In this document: one piece after another, positions 1 to 5,876 of the stretch
Numbering within the stretch: the first letter of the stretch is position 1
How the letters are laid out: each line of letters opens with the position of its first letter
From: a virus
Virus record (IMG/VR): IMGVR_UViG_3300032770_000102
Span: 1 to 20,527 of that record
Reading direction: 5' to 3' (one strand)
Length of the DNA: 20,527 nucleotides
The notes under the pieces: generated by a model
What the model was told of the DNA's origin: nothing
The model's input: only the letters and a program-made list of their open reading frames with translations
Database searches by the model: none
Translations under genes and position numbers: made by a program

Positions 1-273
1 AAAGAGCAGCAACGGGTCGTGGCTCTGGCGCTTAATCCGCACAAGAGCAAGATAAAAATGCCGTGCAGGGTCATGCTGACGAGATTTGCGCCTCATGAGC
101 TGGATCGTTTTGATAATTTGCCCATGAGCTTCAAGTACATAGTCGACGCAATATGCGCTATCATCACTGGAAACTACCGAGCAGGGCATGCGGATAGCGA
201 TGAGCGTATCTCCATCGCCTGTGATCAAATTGTGAGCAAAGCCTATGGCATTCGCATTGAAATAAATTTTTAG
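1..273 (+). CDS. RusA-like Holliday junction resolvase (5' end missing)
   Basis: The frame is open from the window edge, so the GTG at 19 is probably internal and the gene starts upstream. The visible part matches the C-terminal half of small phage RusA-like endonuclease domains: LTRFAPHELDRFDNLPMSFK, then VDAI, then an acidic AGHADSDERI stretch and a final YGIRIEI strand. In this family, Asp residues of the DNL motif and of the later acidic stretch help bind the catalytic metal. The role would be cutting branched DNA (Holliday or replication forks) before packaging. Its place at the edge of the packaging region fits a replication/recombination module ending here. The assignment rests on motif memory, not a search. 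Confidence is moderate because half the protein is absent. Confidence 0.6.
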   Translation, partial: KEQQRVVALALNPHKSKIKMPCRVMLTRFAPHELDRFDNLPMSFKYIVDAICAIITGNYRAGHADSDERISIACDQIVSKAYGIRIEINF

Positions 274-383
274 CCGTGGAAGGAATCGAACCTCCTACTT
301 TCACCCGAAACCTAGAAATAACTATAGGCGATGGGACTTGAACCCACAGTGTTAAGTCTTAATTTCCCCTATGGAACACGGCC
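271..383 (-). ncRNA. Nested tRNA-like element (two T-arms, two acceptor stems)
   Basis: Read on the minus strand, two T-arms are present: GGAGG-TTCGATT-CCTTC followed by CACGGCT, and GTGGG-TTCAAGT-CCCAT followed by CGCCTAT. Each is followed by the 3' strand of an acceptor stem. The outer one pairs with GGCCGTG at 383-377 (7 bp with one G.U). The inner one pairs with ATAGGGG at 372-366 (6 of 7 bp). The inner unit is only about 50 nt, has no D-arm and has a poor anticodon arm. The outer unit is 113 nt. No CCA is encoded. It could be a relic of two fused tRNA genes, a long class II tRNA in which the inner hairpin serves as an anticodon arm (the loop TTCAAGT would read CAA, Leu), or a non-decoding tRNA mimic. 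Confidence 0.45.
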
Positions 384-391
384 TTATATTT

Positions 392-586
392 TCATGTCCG
401 GCATATATTGCGCTCTATGATTTGCATGCGCTCATCGAGCTCGGTATATCTTCGCAAAAGATCATTATGCCTCGCGAATATAGATTTACGCACTTTGTCC
501 GTGCTTTCTTTAATCACTTGCAAGTCGCTTTTTAAAAATTGTACATCAACTTTTTCAGTATCAAAAAATTCCAGCTGATTCACCAT
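392..586 (-). CDS. Small coiled-coil phage protein, unknown function
   Basis: This is a 64-residue protein starting MVNQLEFFDTEK. The frame is open further upstream to an ATG at 652, but that ATG has no ribosome site, whereas the ATG at 586 follows GAGAGAG with about 8 nt spacing, so the shorter start is preferred. The body is helical and highly charged (KESTDKVRKSIFARHNDLL, then RRYTELDERMQIIERNI), with heptad-like spacing of hydrophobic residues, so a short coiled coil is likely. Small proteins of this kind accompany many phage packaging modules without a known role. It is transcribed away from the GroES-like gene, so the 587-697 gap probably holds divergent promoters, though I see no clear -35/-10 pair there. 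Function is unknown. Confidence 0.6.
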   Translation of the reverse strand: MVNQLEFFDTEKVDVQFLKSDLQVIKESTDKVRKSIFARHNDLLRRYTELDERMQIIERNICRT

Positions 587-697
587 AATGATAACTCTCT
601 CTCTATTGGCGAACGAGTATAATTTATTCTTGATTAAATTTGCAAGACTCATGTAAATATTCAGAAAAGCGAGTCAATCGCAGGAGACTAGAATATC

Positions 698-940
698 ATG
701 CTGACGCCAATAGCAAAAAGAATTCTAATTAAACCCGTGGAACAAAAACACGGCGTTCTCATTCTTGCACATCAAAAGCCAACGCAATTTACCGTGATCG
801 CAGTAGGTGATGAAGTTACCAAGGTAGCTCCTGGTAATGTCATATACCTCGAAAAGCATTATGGCGTCGAAATTGAATATCAGGATGATAAATATCTTGT
901 TATCGATGAAGCAAGTATCCTAGCTAAGATAGTTGACTAA
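698..940 (+). CDS. GroES-like co-chaperonin (Cpn10)
   Basis: The 80-residue product aligns by eye along the whole GroES fold. It opens with PIAKRILIKPVEQ (GroES RPLHDRVIVKR). HGVLIL follows in place of the mobile-loop GGIVL tripeptide that docks on GroEL, then TVIAVGDEV (GEVLAVG), APGNVIYLEKHYGVE (VGDIVIFNDGYGVK), and finally YLVIDEASILAKI (VLIMSESDILAIV). Bacterial GroES is about 95 residues. The missing residues fall at the roof hairpin between the AVG strand and the VGD turn, as in phage T4 gp31. By analogy it would replace host GroES on the host GroEL ring to fold the phage capsid protein. No GroEL gene is visible. The AGGAG ahead of the ATG has a rather long spacing of 11 nt. Confidence 0.85.
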   Translation: MLTPIAKRILIKPVEQKHGVLILAHQKPTQFTVIAVGDEVTKVAPGNVIYLEKHYGVEIEYQDDKYLVIDEASILAKIVD

Positions 941-968
941 ATAGTTTTTTATTCATCACGTTGAGATT

Positions 969-1154
969 ATGAATGAACTCACCGTGATACTAAAAGACGA
1001 AGCGCGCACTTATAGGCAGAAGTTTCTGATCTATGAGGAATATGTTGTGTCTTGTGATTGTGCCTTGATACGTGATTGTATTGAGGCGGCAAAGAAGAAC
1101 TTTGAAGGCGAGCCGGATAGTATTCAGGTGAAGATACACTTGGAGATACAATAA
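969..1154 (+). CDS. Hypothetical small protein
   Basis: This is a 61-residue acidic protein of unknown function. It begins MNELTVILKDEARTYRQKF and ends IQVKIHLEIQ. A central CDCALIRDCIEAAKKNF segment looks like an amphipathic helix with three Cys residues. GTTGAGATT precedes the ATG, a modest ribosome site. Its stop codon TAA at 1152-1154 shares its last base with the ATG of the next gene, so the two are probably translationally coupled. The pattern of predicted strand, helix and strand suggests a small alpha/beta fold, but I do not recognise a family. Overlapping minus-strand frames in this stretch have no ribosome sites and read as shadows. Confidence 0.6.
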   Translation: MNELTVILKDEARTYRQKFLIYEEYVVSCDCALIRDCIEAAKKNFEGEPDSIQVKIHLEIQ

Positions 1155-1588
1155 TGCCCGCAGGAAGACCAAGAACTTCTGTGCCTGAGAAAGAGGAGCT
1201 TATTAAACTGGGTGAAGATCTATTGGAATGGGCTTCTACTAAGGCGAAAGGCGAATTACGCTGTCGGTGGTGTGAATGGTATGCAAAGAAGCATTTCTTC
1301 ATCCGAAAGCAGTGGAAACGCATGCTTGATACTGAGGAATTTCGACCGTATTATGAGGCGGCGCAGGTATATTTAGGTGAAAAATGGATAGATGGAACGA
1401 TACACCAGTCAATAGCACAAAGGTACTTGAGGATCTATGACCCAGAACTCACAGAACAAGAAGATAAAGACAAAGACGCAGATGAGCTTCGGAAAGCTTC
1501 CAGCCTTAAAGGGGAAGCGAGAGCCATTGAGCAAGAAAGGCAAAAAGTCTTAGAAGAAGTGCAAAGGAATAAGAGGAAGCTGAAATGA
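1154..1588 (+). CDS. Terminase small subunit-like DNA-packaging protein
   Basis: The 144-residue protein starts MPAGRPRTS, the basic N-terminus common in phage small terminase proteins. It continues with ELIKLGEDLLEWA, a Trp-rich CRWCEWYAKKHFF segment, and EKWIDGTIHQSIAQRYLRIY, which resembles the core helices of small-terminase-like proteins before a charged coiled C-terminus (KDADELRKASSLKGEARAIE). Small terminases recognise the viral DNA and regulate the large subunit. The large terminase gene lies 0.7 kb downstream in the same operon-like run, which supports the role. The start overlaps the previous stop by one base, and the stop overlaps the next start (ATGA at 1585-1588). The assignment combines family resemblance and context and was not searched. 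Confidence 0.6.
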   Translation: MPAGRPRTSVPEKEELIKLGEDLLEWASTKAKGELRCRWCEWYAKKHFFIRKQWKRMLDTEEFRPYYEAAQVYLGEKWIDGTIHQSIAQRYLRIYDPELTEQEDKDKDADELRKASSLKGEARAIEQERQKVLEEVQRNKRKLK

Positions 1589-1983
1589 GATTCGATGGTC
1601 CTGTTTACGAGCATGAGAATGACTCAGAACGTTTAGGAAAGCAACACTTGCGCATCATGAATATCATGAAGGATAGTATGTGGAGAAGTCTTCCTGAAAT
1701 ATCTGAGCTTACCGGTGATCCTCCAGCATCTATCTCTGCTCAGCTGCGTCATCTTAGAAAAGAAAGATTCGGTCTTCATACTGTAAACAAACGCCATAGG
1801 ACTCAAGGCTTATGGGAATATCAACTTATTTTAAACGAGGCCCTATATGGCAAAAGAGAAATGGATTCAGAAGGCAATAAAGAAGCCTGGAGCCCTTCAC
1901 AAGGAAATGGGAGTTCCGAAAGGAAAGAAGATTCCTGCGAAGAAACTAGCTGCTGCTGCGAAGAAGGGTGGCAAACTGGGTAA
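1585..1983 (+). CDS. Winged helix-turn-helix DNA-binding protein
   Basis: Residues from about 22 to 85 form a winged-helix pattern: LRIMNIMKDSMWRSLPEISE, then LTGDPPASISAQLRHLRKER as recognition helix, then a wing ending QGLWEYQL. The SISAQLRHLRKERFG element is shared by a widespread group of small phage proteins that usually stop just after the LWEYQL strand. Here the frame runs on about 45 residues, and most of that tail (EREM-like, then a Cys-rich CEETSCCCEEG) is encoded in the same DNA as the next gene in another frame. The tail is therefore probably a by-product of the overlap. A role in transcription control or DNA packaging is possible. The ATGA start overlaps the stop of the preceding gene. 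Confidence 0.75.
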   Translation: MRFDGPVYEHENDSERLGKQHLRIMNIMKDSMWRSLPEISELTGDPPASISAQLRHLRKERFGLHTVNKRHRTQGLWEYQLILNEALYGKREMDSEGNKEAWSPSQGNGSSERKEDSCEETSCCCEEGWQTG

Positions 1984-2026
1984 GCGTGCTCGCTTGGCTG
2001 AAACTTTGGGAAAGTTACACAAATGA
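1847..2026 (+). CDS. Small Lys/Ala-rich basic phage protein
   Basis: This is a 59-residue gene in a different frame inside the end of the winged-helix gene. The product starts MAKEKWIQKAIKKPGALHKE, continues VPKGKKIPAKKLAAAAKKGG and ends LGKRARLAETLGKLHK. This KKPGALHK...IPAKKLAKAAKKGG pattern recurs in many tailed phages as a small basic protein of unknown function. The high Lys content suggests nucleic-acid binding or association with packaged DNA, but that is inference. It overlaps the winged-helix frame by 137 bases, and its TGA stop overlaps the ATG of the next gene (ATGA at 2023-2026). The good match to a recurring family argues that this, not the overlapping tail, is the conserved reading frame here. 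Confidence 0.8.
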   Translation: MAKEKWIQKAIKKPGALHKEMGVPKGKKIPAKKLAAAAKKGGKLGKRARLAETLGKLHK

Positions 2027-2226
2027 TAAATATAATTAAACCTGCGCATGAAGAATTTGATTTTTTAAGAGATCGGCTTGAAAAAATTGCTTCTCTTCTA
2101 ATCAAAGGTGAACCTCAAGATATAAAACAAGCATCATTTATGGTAGGTTGCCTTCATAACGTTTGTTGTATGAATGCTATGATTTATAAAACAGAAGAAA
2201 AGATGGATTTAAACTTTCGGCCTTAG
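2023..2226 (+). CDS. Hypothetical small helical protein
   Basis: This 67-residue protein begins MINIIKPAHEEFDFLRDRLE, continues with a hydrophobic helix and a CLHNVCCMNAMIY segment with three Cys, and ends MDLNFRP. It appears all-helical. The start is set by the ATGA overlap with the preceding basic-protein gene, which implies translational coupling in the packaging operon. No family is recognised. It sits directly upstream of the structured leader of terL. Base composition and codon use look like its neighbours. Confidence 0.55.
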   Translation: MINIIKPAHEEFDFLRDRLEKIASLLIKGEPQDIKQASFMVGCLHNVCCMNAMIYKTEEKMDLNFRP

Positions 2227-2299
2227 GGTCGCTAAGCGACTGCATGTAATCCACATGCACCGATGGTACCAGTTTTGTCAATTTAAATCCAAGGGGAAA
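2221..2299 (+). promoter_or_regulatory. Structured leader ahead of terL
   Basis: Two perfect hairpins lie back to back: GTCGC-TAA-GCGAC (2228-2240) and TGCATG-TAATCCA-CATGCA (2241-2259). GGTACC and an AT-rich run follow, up to the ribosome site AAGGGG before the ATG at 2300. The ends CCTTAGG (2221-2227) and TCCAAGG (2288-2294) can pair at 6 of 7 positions, so the whole can be drawn as a poor cloverleaf, but the T-arm is weak. It could be a decayed tRNA or an mRNA leader controlling terL translation. Confidence 0.35.
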
Positions 2300-3817
2300 A
2301 TGCAGTCGTTCAGTGAATATATCCCGACACAAGAAGAGCTTAATAATAAGCTTTGGCGGCTTACCAATCTTTACTACATTACGAACAAGGCTGGTGAGGA
2401 GATCCTCTTCAATCTTAACTGGGCTCAAAAAGAGTTATATGAGAAAGAGTGGCATCAAATGCTGGTTCTTAAAGCAAGACAGCTTGGTGTTACTACCTAT
2501 TTTTCTATTAATTTCCTGGATGACTGCTTTTGGAATAGCAATACTCATGCGGGTATTATAGCCCATAGGAAAGAGGATGCTGAACAGATCTTTAAACAAA
2601 AGGTAAAGTATGCCTATGACAGAATGCCACAATGGACGAGAACCTTTAACAGCGCAACAAATGATAGAAGTGGGGAGCTTGCTTTTGAAAATGGTTCTAG
2701 CTATAGAGTTTCTACAGGATTTCGATCAGGAACTTACCAAAGACTGCTTGTCTCCGAATTTGGAAAGATTTGCTCTAAGTCACCTGATGTCGCTAAAGAA
2801 ATCGTTACAGGAAGTCTTAATACTGTTTCTTCAGACCAGGTCATTGCTATCGAATCAACTGCGGAAGGAAGAGAAGGATACTTCTACGAATTCAGCAAAC
2901 AAGCTGAATCATTGTCATTGTCCAACGTTAACTTGTCCCCTATGCAACAAAGGTTCTTTTTTTTCCCATGGTACGACGAACCCGGGTATAGAGAATCCAG
3001 TGAGAATATCACAGTGAGCAAAGAAACACAAGAATATCTCGACAAGATCGAGCTAGAAAGACAACGCAAGATTGACGAAGAGCAACGTCGCTGGTATGAG
3101 ATGAAGCAGCGGATGCTCGGCGATGCGATGAAGCAAGAGTATCCGTCGACCCCAAAGGAGGCGTTTGAAAGTGCTAACGAAGGTCTTTACTATGGCATGC
3201 AACTTGCTAAGCTTCGTGCTTCTGGTGCTGTTACTCGGGTTCCTTATGATGATTCAATTTCTGTTCACACTGCCTGGGATATTGGTCTTGATGATTTTAC
3301 TAGCATATTTTGTTTTCAAGTAGGCCGCGGTGGCCAAGTATCAATTATAAACTATTACGAATCTTGGGATGAAGGAGCAGCGCATTATTGTGATTGGCTT
3401 AACAAACAGAAGTACCGTTTTGGAAGACATATATTCCCTCATGATGCAAGAAAGAGGGACATGGGAGCTAAGACACAATATCTTGACCATGTTACGCCAC
3501 TCTTGGAGGGAAAGTTCGTGGTATTGGAACTCAAAGAATGTGATAAGCTTGAAGGCATACAAACAGTCCGGTCTATGTTGGCTAGATGCGTTTTCGATGA
3601 AGAGCGGACAAATAAAGCGCTCAAGCACCTTGAGGCTTATAAGAAGGTGTGGGACGATAGACTTGGGTGCTATAAAAACACACCTCTTCATGACGAGCAC
3701 TCGCACGCAGCGGATGCATTTAGGTATCTTGCAGTTGGCCTCAAAGCCATTGAAAGGAAGGACAACACTAGTGTAGATAATGACTTAAAAGCTGTCAGTA
3801 GGTATTACGGAATATGA
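2300..3817 (+). CDS. terL: Terminase large subunit (packaging ATPase/nuclease)
   Basis: The 505-residue protein has the two domains of a packaging motor. The ATPase part carries LKARQLGVTT (residues 57-66, deviant Walker A) and LLVSEFGKI (about 149-157, Walker B region). AIESTAEG (about 183-190) lies in the position of the coupling motif. The RNase H-like nuclease part has HTAWDIGLDD (about 323-332, first metal-binding Asp), IFPHDARKRD (about 378-387) and DEHSHAADAFRYL (about 465-477, last metal site). It would pump DNA into proheads through the portal and cut concatemers. The frame opens earlier at an ATG at 2255, but the ATG at 2300 follows AAGGGG and avoids the hairpin region, so it is preferred. 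The stop overlaps the next start (ATGA). Confidence 0.93.
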   Translation: MQSFSEYIPTQEELNNKLWRLTNLYYITNKAGEEILFNLNWAQKELYEKEWHQMLVLKARQLGVTTYFSINFLDDCFWNSNTHAGIIAHRKEDAEQIFKQKVKYAYDRMPQWTRTFNSATNDRSGELAFENGSSYRVSTGFRSGTYQRLLVSEFGKICSKSPDVAKEIVTGSLNTVSSDQVIAIESTAEGREGYFYEFSKQAESLSLSNVNLSPMQQRFFFFPWYDEPGYRESSENITVSKETQEYLDKIELERQRKIDEEQRRWYEMKQRMLGDAMKQEYPSTPKEAFESANEGLYYGMQLAKLRASGAVTRVPYDDSISVHTAWDIGLDDFTSIFCFQVGRGGQVSIINYYESWDEGAAHYCDWLNKQKYRFGRHIFPHDARKRDMGAKTQYLDHVTPLLEGKFVVLELKECDKLEGIQTVRSMLARCVFDEERTNKALKHLEAYKKVWDDRLGCYKNTPLHDEHSHAADAFRYLAVGLKAIERKDNTSVDNDLKAVSRYYGI

Positions 3818-3972
3818 TTGAAAGATTCAGCGCCTGTTTAGCGCTCATTTGTCTAAAGTGCGCCAAGTTTTTTCGAGCTTTAGGAATTCCTGGATGGCGA
3901 CTTTTTCTTTCGATTGGTGATTGGTTATATTACTGTTATCACGATAGGCCAGATAAAAATAAGGACATGTAG
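3814..3972 (+). CDS. Small hydrophobic protein overlapping terL stop and a tRNA
   Basis: This 52-codon frame starts at the ATG of the ATGA that ends terL. It encodes MIERFSACLALICLKCAKFF, then RALGIPGWRLFLSIGDWLYY and a charged tail CYHDRPDKNKDM. The sequence has two hydrophobic stretches (about residues 6-19 and 28-42) broken by RALGIPGWR, so a membrane-associated small protein is possible. Its TAG stop lies inside the first ten bases of the tRNA gene that follows. Support is the coupling geometry, the full-length open frame filling an otherwise empty gap, and the plausible composition. No family is recognised, and there is no independent ribosome site. Confidence 0.45.
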   Translation: MIERFSACLALICLKCAKFFRALGIPGWRLFLSIGDWLYYCYHDRPDKNKDM

Positions 3973-4035
3973 CTCAGTTGGTAGAGAGGAGATTTCATCA
4001 TTCTCAGGTCGGTGGTTCGAGTCCATCCATGTCCT
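3963..4035 (+). tRNA. tRNA with CAU anticodon (Met or Ile2)
   Basis: A full 73-nt cloverleaf can be folded: acceptor GGACATG/CATGTCC (7 of 7), D-stem GCTC/GAGA with one G.A mismatch, D-loop AGTTGGTA with the GG pair, and anticodon arm GAGAT-TTCATCA-TTCTC (CAT after T33, one T.T mismatch at the loop end). The variable loop is AGGTC and the T-arm is GGTGG-TTCGAGT-CCATC. The G1-C72 pair argues against an initiator tRNA. The discriminator is T, unusual for Met or Ile2, and CCA is not encoded. Whether the CAU is read as Met or, after lysidine modification, as Ile cannot be told from sequence. Confidence 0.9.
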
Positions 4036-4064
4036 GTATAAGTAAATTAATTTAAGCAGGTATT

Positions 4065-4205
4065 ATGGCATACGATTTCCCAAAATGCATACACAAAAAC
4101 AATTCAGACGAAATAAACGAACAAATGCAGCAACTTATTGCTGATCAAAAACGTCTTGAAAGCATTATGACTTTAATTTTAAAGGCACTAGAGAGGTCAA
4201 ATTAA
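4065..4205 (+). CDS. Small coiled-coil protein
   Basis: This is a 46-residue frame beginning MAYDFPKCIHKNNSDEINEQ and continuing MQQLIADQKRLESIMTLILK before ALERSN and TAA. The second half is a clear amphipathic helix with leucine/isoleucine heptads, suggesting a short dimeric coiled coil. AGCAGG stands about 6 nt ahead of the ATG. It lies between the tRNA and the next gene, whose ATG follows after 2 nt, so it reads as the first gene of a small-protein operon. Function is unknown. Confidence 0.6.
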   Translation: MAYDFPKCIHKNNSDEINEQMQQLIADQKRLESIMTLILKALERSN

Positions 4206-4207
4206 CC

Positions 4208-4420
4208 ATGGACATGTGGAATTGGTTACATGATTGTTACAAAGAAGGCTCTCTTTCAATAGAAGATTTAGAAAGGGTTTTATTCGATGATGCTGCCGCT
4301 AAAATCTTCTGGGAAGAATGGAGTATTGATTCAAGAGACTTCATCGAATATGTAAGAAATGAGGTATATCCTTTCTTGCAATATGTGAAAAAAAGAGAGG
4401 CCAAAGCATGCAAGGCGTAG
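4208..4420 (+). CDS. Hypothetical acidic protein
   Basis: The 70-residue product starts MDMWNWLHDCYKEGSLSIED and ends YPFLQYVKKREAKACKA. It is rich in Trp and acidic residues (LERVLFDDAAAKIFWEEW) and looks helical. A second ATG two codons in is an equally possible start. GAGAGG stands about 10 nt upstream. Its 3' end overlaps the next gene by 13 bases in another frame, so the two are probably coupled. I do not recognise a family. In context it is one of about six small genes filling the interval between the tRNA and the portal region. Confidence 0.6.
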   Translation: MDMWNWLHDCYKEGSLSIEDLERVLFDDAAAKIFWEEWSIDSRDFIEYVRNEVYPFLQYVKKREAKACKA

Positions 4421-4749
4421 TTCTTTGTGAAGAATGTATAGCCTCAATTAATAATATACAAGCAGATCAAGAAAAATGCCTTTATATTTGCGCAAACTGC
4501 TCCATTCTAGCAGCTACTGAATACATTAACCAAAACAAAAGAAGGAAGCCTATGGAATTAGTTAAGAGCAAAAGAGTTTTATATGGATTGATTAAAGATA
4601 TGTTGGATAGTGACATGCAAATGGAATTCCCTAAGGAAATAGAATTCTGTGAGAGCATAGGAGGACCAACATTTAAATTCACTATCGATAAGAAGGTACA
4701 AGACCATTTTATTGATGAGCGCGGTCAAAAATGGGTAAAAGCTGATTAG
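4408..4749 (+). CDS. Zinc-site protein with possible internal start
   Basis: The 113-residue protein has an N-terminal four-Cys site, CEEC (residues 7-10) and CANC (28-31), typical of a small zinc ribbon. After an NKRRKP linker comes an unrelated domain, MELVKSKRVLYGLIKDMLDS to the C-terminus VQDHFIDERGQKWVKAD. The ATG at 4552 that opens the second domain is directly preceded by AAGGAAG, so a separate 65-residue protein could be made from an internal start. The full-length start at 4408 has GAGAGG about 7 nt upstream. The second part resembles small phage proteins of unknown role. No function is assigned. Confidence 0.6.
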   Translation: MQGVVLCEECIASINNIQADQEKCLYICANCSILAATEYINQNKRRKPMELVKSKRVLYGLIKDMLDSDMQMEFPKEIEFCESIGGPTFKFTIDKKVQDHFIDERGQKWVKAD

Positions 4750-5148
4750 ATGAACAAATGGGATACTCTAAAGCAACTTTGTCCCAAGCTATATCGACAC
4801 GGCATTTACTTTGAGTGCGCTCTAGGCTGGTATGACATTCTTCAAGACTTGTCACTTAAAATAGAGCGCCTCATCGAGAAACATGAGGAAAAGTATCGCA
4901 CATTAGAGGGTGAAGAAAACGAATATTTTGAAATGTTTGCTGTACAAGTAAAAGAAAAATATGGCACATTGCGATTTTATATGTCCTGCGAAACTGAAGA
5001 AATATCTAAGTTAATTGCAGATGCTGAAAGACTCTCTTACAAGACTTGCGAAAGCTGTGGTGCGTCCGGGACTATACGAGATAATGGATGGGTAACAGTA
5101 AGGTGCGATAGTTGTTATTCAAAGGAAGTATGCGAGACGAGTACGTGA
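4750..5148 (+). CDS. Conserved phage protein with C-terminal zinc finger
   Basis: The 132-residue protein starts MNKWDTLKQLCPKLY immediately after the preceding stop. It contains FECALGWYDILQDLSLKIERL (about 22-42), VQVKEKYGTLRFYM (about 66-79) and a zinc site CESCGASG (about 99) with CDSC (about 119). This order of FEC.DGWYDI, VKEK.GTLRFY and CE.CG...CD.C recurs in many phage hypothetical proteins, so it is a real family, but no role is established that I know of. The zinc site suggests a nucleic-acid or protein contact. The gene ends inside the start of the next one (18-base overlap). Confidence 0.7.
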   Translation: MNKWDTLKQLCPKLYRHGIYFECALGWYDILQDLSLKIERLIEKHEEKYRTLEGEENEYFEMFAVQVKEKYGTLRFYMSCETEEISKLIADAERLSYKTCESCGASGTIRDNGWVTVRCDSCYSKEVCETST

Positions 5149-5309
5149 TTACGTTCTACTTTACCTCGGGACAAAAGCTGCTCGTCTCCTACACCAAAAA
5201 AGAGATGAAAGATTTTTGTGATAAGCTTTCTAAACAATGGTATATACAACCAAATTTCGGAATCAATTTTTCGCATGTAACCCATTATAAAGTCAATGAT
5301 GAAGACTAA
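5130..5309 (+). CDS. Hypothetical small protein
   Basis: The 59-residue product begins MRDEYVITFYFTSGQKLLVS. The frame opens earlier (5112), but the ATG at 5130 is placed right behind AAGGAAG and is the better start. The pattern VITFYFTSGQKLLVSYTKKE, a charged helix MKDFCDKLSKQWY and a final HVTHYKV strand suggest a compact alpha/beta fold. It overlaps the upstream zinc-finger gene by 19 bases. Ten bases after the stop the next gene starts behind its own AAGGAG. Unknown function. Confidence 0.6.
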   Translation: MRDEYVITFYFTSGQKLLVSYTKKEMKDFCDKLSKQWYIQPNFGINFSHVTHYKVNDED

Positions 5310-5318
5310 GGAGACAAA

Positions 5319-5594
5319 ATGAGTGAAGAAAATATCGTGGACAATAAGCCTACTGAAGAGGCAGTTAAACCACAGCCAAGTTGTCGAAGAAAAAGAGACA
5401 TCTTCCGGTTTAATGGACAAGAAGATATGTCAATTAATCTTGAGCACGTCCATAAGATGTCTAGGAAAGAGAAGCGAATTACTTTTCAATTCCCTGCTAC
5501 CGCTGATTTCGTCGACTTTGAAGACGAAGAAGCAGCAAAAAAGGCTTATGATCAAATAATCAACGTATGGGCAAGTTATGTTTTGGCGGAATAA
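5319..5594 (+). CDS. Hypothetical acidic protein
   Basis: This is a 91-residue protein behind a strong ribosome site (AAGGAG, 6 nt spacing). The first 20 residues are disordered-looking (MSEENIVDNKPTEEAVKPQP). A basic CRRKRD segment is followed by what appears to be a small beta/alpha fold: MSINLEHVHKMSRKEKRITF, then QFPATADFVDFEDEEAAKKA and YDQIINVWASYV. The last part reads like a short strand-helix element of single-stranded nucleic-acid or dimerisation domains, but I cannot name a family. It overlaps the following frame by 17 bases. Confidence 0.6.
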   Translation: MSEENIVDNKPTEEAVKPQPSCRRKRDIFRFNGQEDMSINLEHVHKMSRKEKRITFQFPATADFVDFEDEEAAKKAYDQIINVWASYVLAE

Positions 5595-5772
5595 AACTAA
5601 GAAGTTTGACATGGAGTGCCGCATAAATCGAATGGAGGTTATGATAGAAGACATTCTCTGTTATATACAAGACCTTTCATTTGCTAAAGCGACATCCTTG
5701 AAGGAGAGAAAATCTCGAAAGGTGTTCAAAAAACCCAAGAAAGGATCTATTTCTTCTCGGGTTGCGAAGTGA
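5578..5772 (+). CDS. Small basic protein
   Basis: This 64-residue frame overlaps the previous gene by 17 bases. The product starts MFWRNKTKKFDMECRINRME, has a short helical stretch VMIEDILCYIQDLSFAK, and a very basic tail rich in Lys, Arg and Ser (residues about 42-64). No clear ribosome site precedes the ATG at 5578; internal ATGs are possible starts. It is the last plus-strand gene before a long inverted repeat and a convergent minus-strand gene. Function unknown, and the gene itself is only moderately supported. Confidence 0.45.
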   Translation: MFWRNKTKKFDMECRINRMEVMIEDILCYIQDLSFAKATSLKERKSRKVFKKPKKGSISSRVAK

Positions 5773-5800
5773 TAATCGGTTTTAACTCGATACTCGTGCT

Positions 5801-5869
5801 GTGATTTTCTTTATCCTTTTGGATAGTTAGGGAGCACCCCGATAATGGACACAGGATAAGGAAAATCAC
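5801..5869. repeat. Long inverted repeat between convergent genes
   Basis: GTGATTTTCTTTATCC (5801-5816) pairs with GGATAAGGAAAATCAC (5854-5869), 16 positions with one wobble. Flanking CTCGTG (5793-5798) and CACGAG (5867-5872) offer an alternative extension. Inside the loop are two competing small hairpins, TATCC-TTTT-GGATA and GGG-AGCA-CCC. It sits in the 100-base gap between the plus-strand gene ending at 5772 and the minus-strand gene ending at 5877, where a shared terminator would be expected, yet neither side has a good T-run. It may instead be a processed or structured RNA. Confidence 0.65.
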
Positions 5870-5876
5870 GAGGATT

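Noticed and set aside
2255-2299. ATG at 2255 as the terL start
   Set aside because: It lies inside the hairpin region with no ribosome site; ATG 2300 follows AAGGGG and gives a normal N-terminus.
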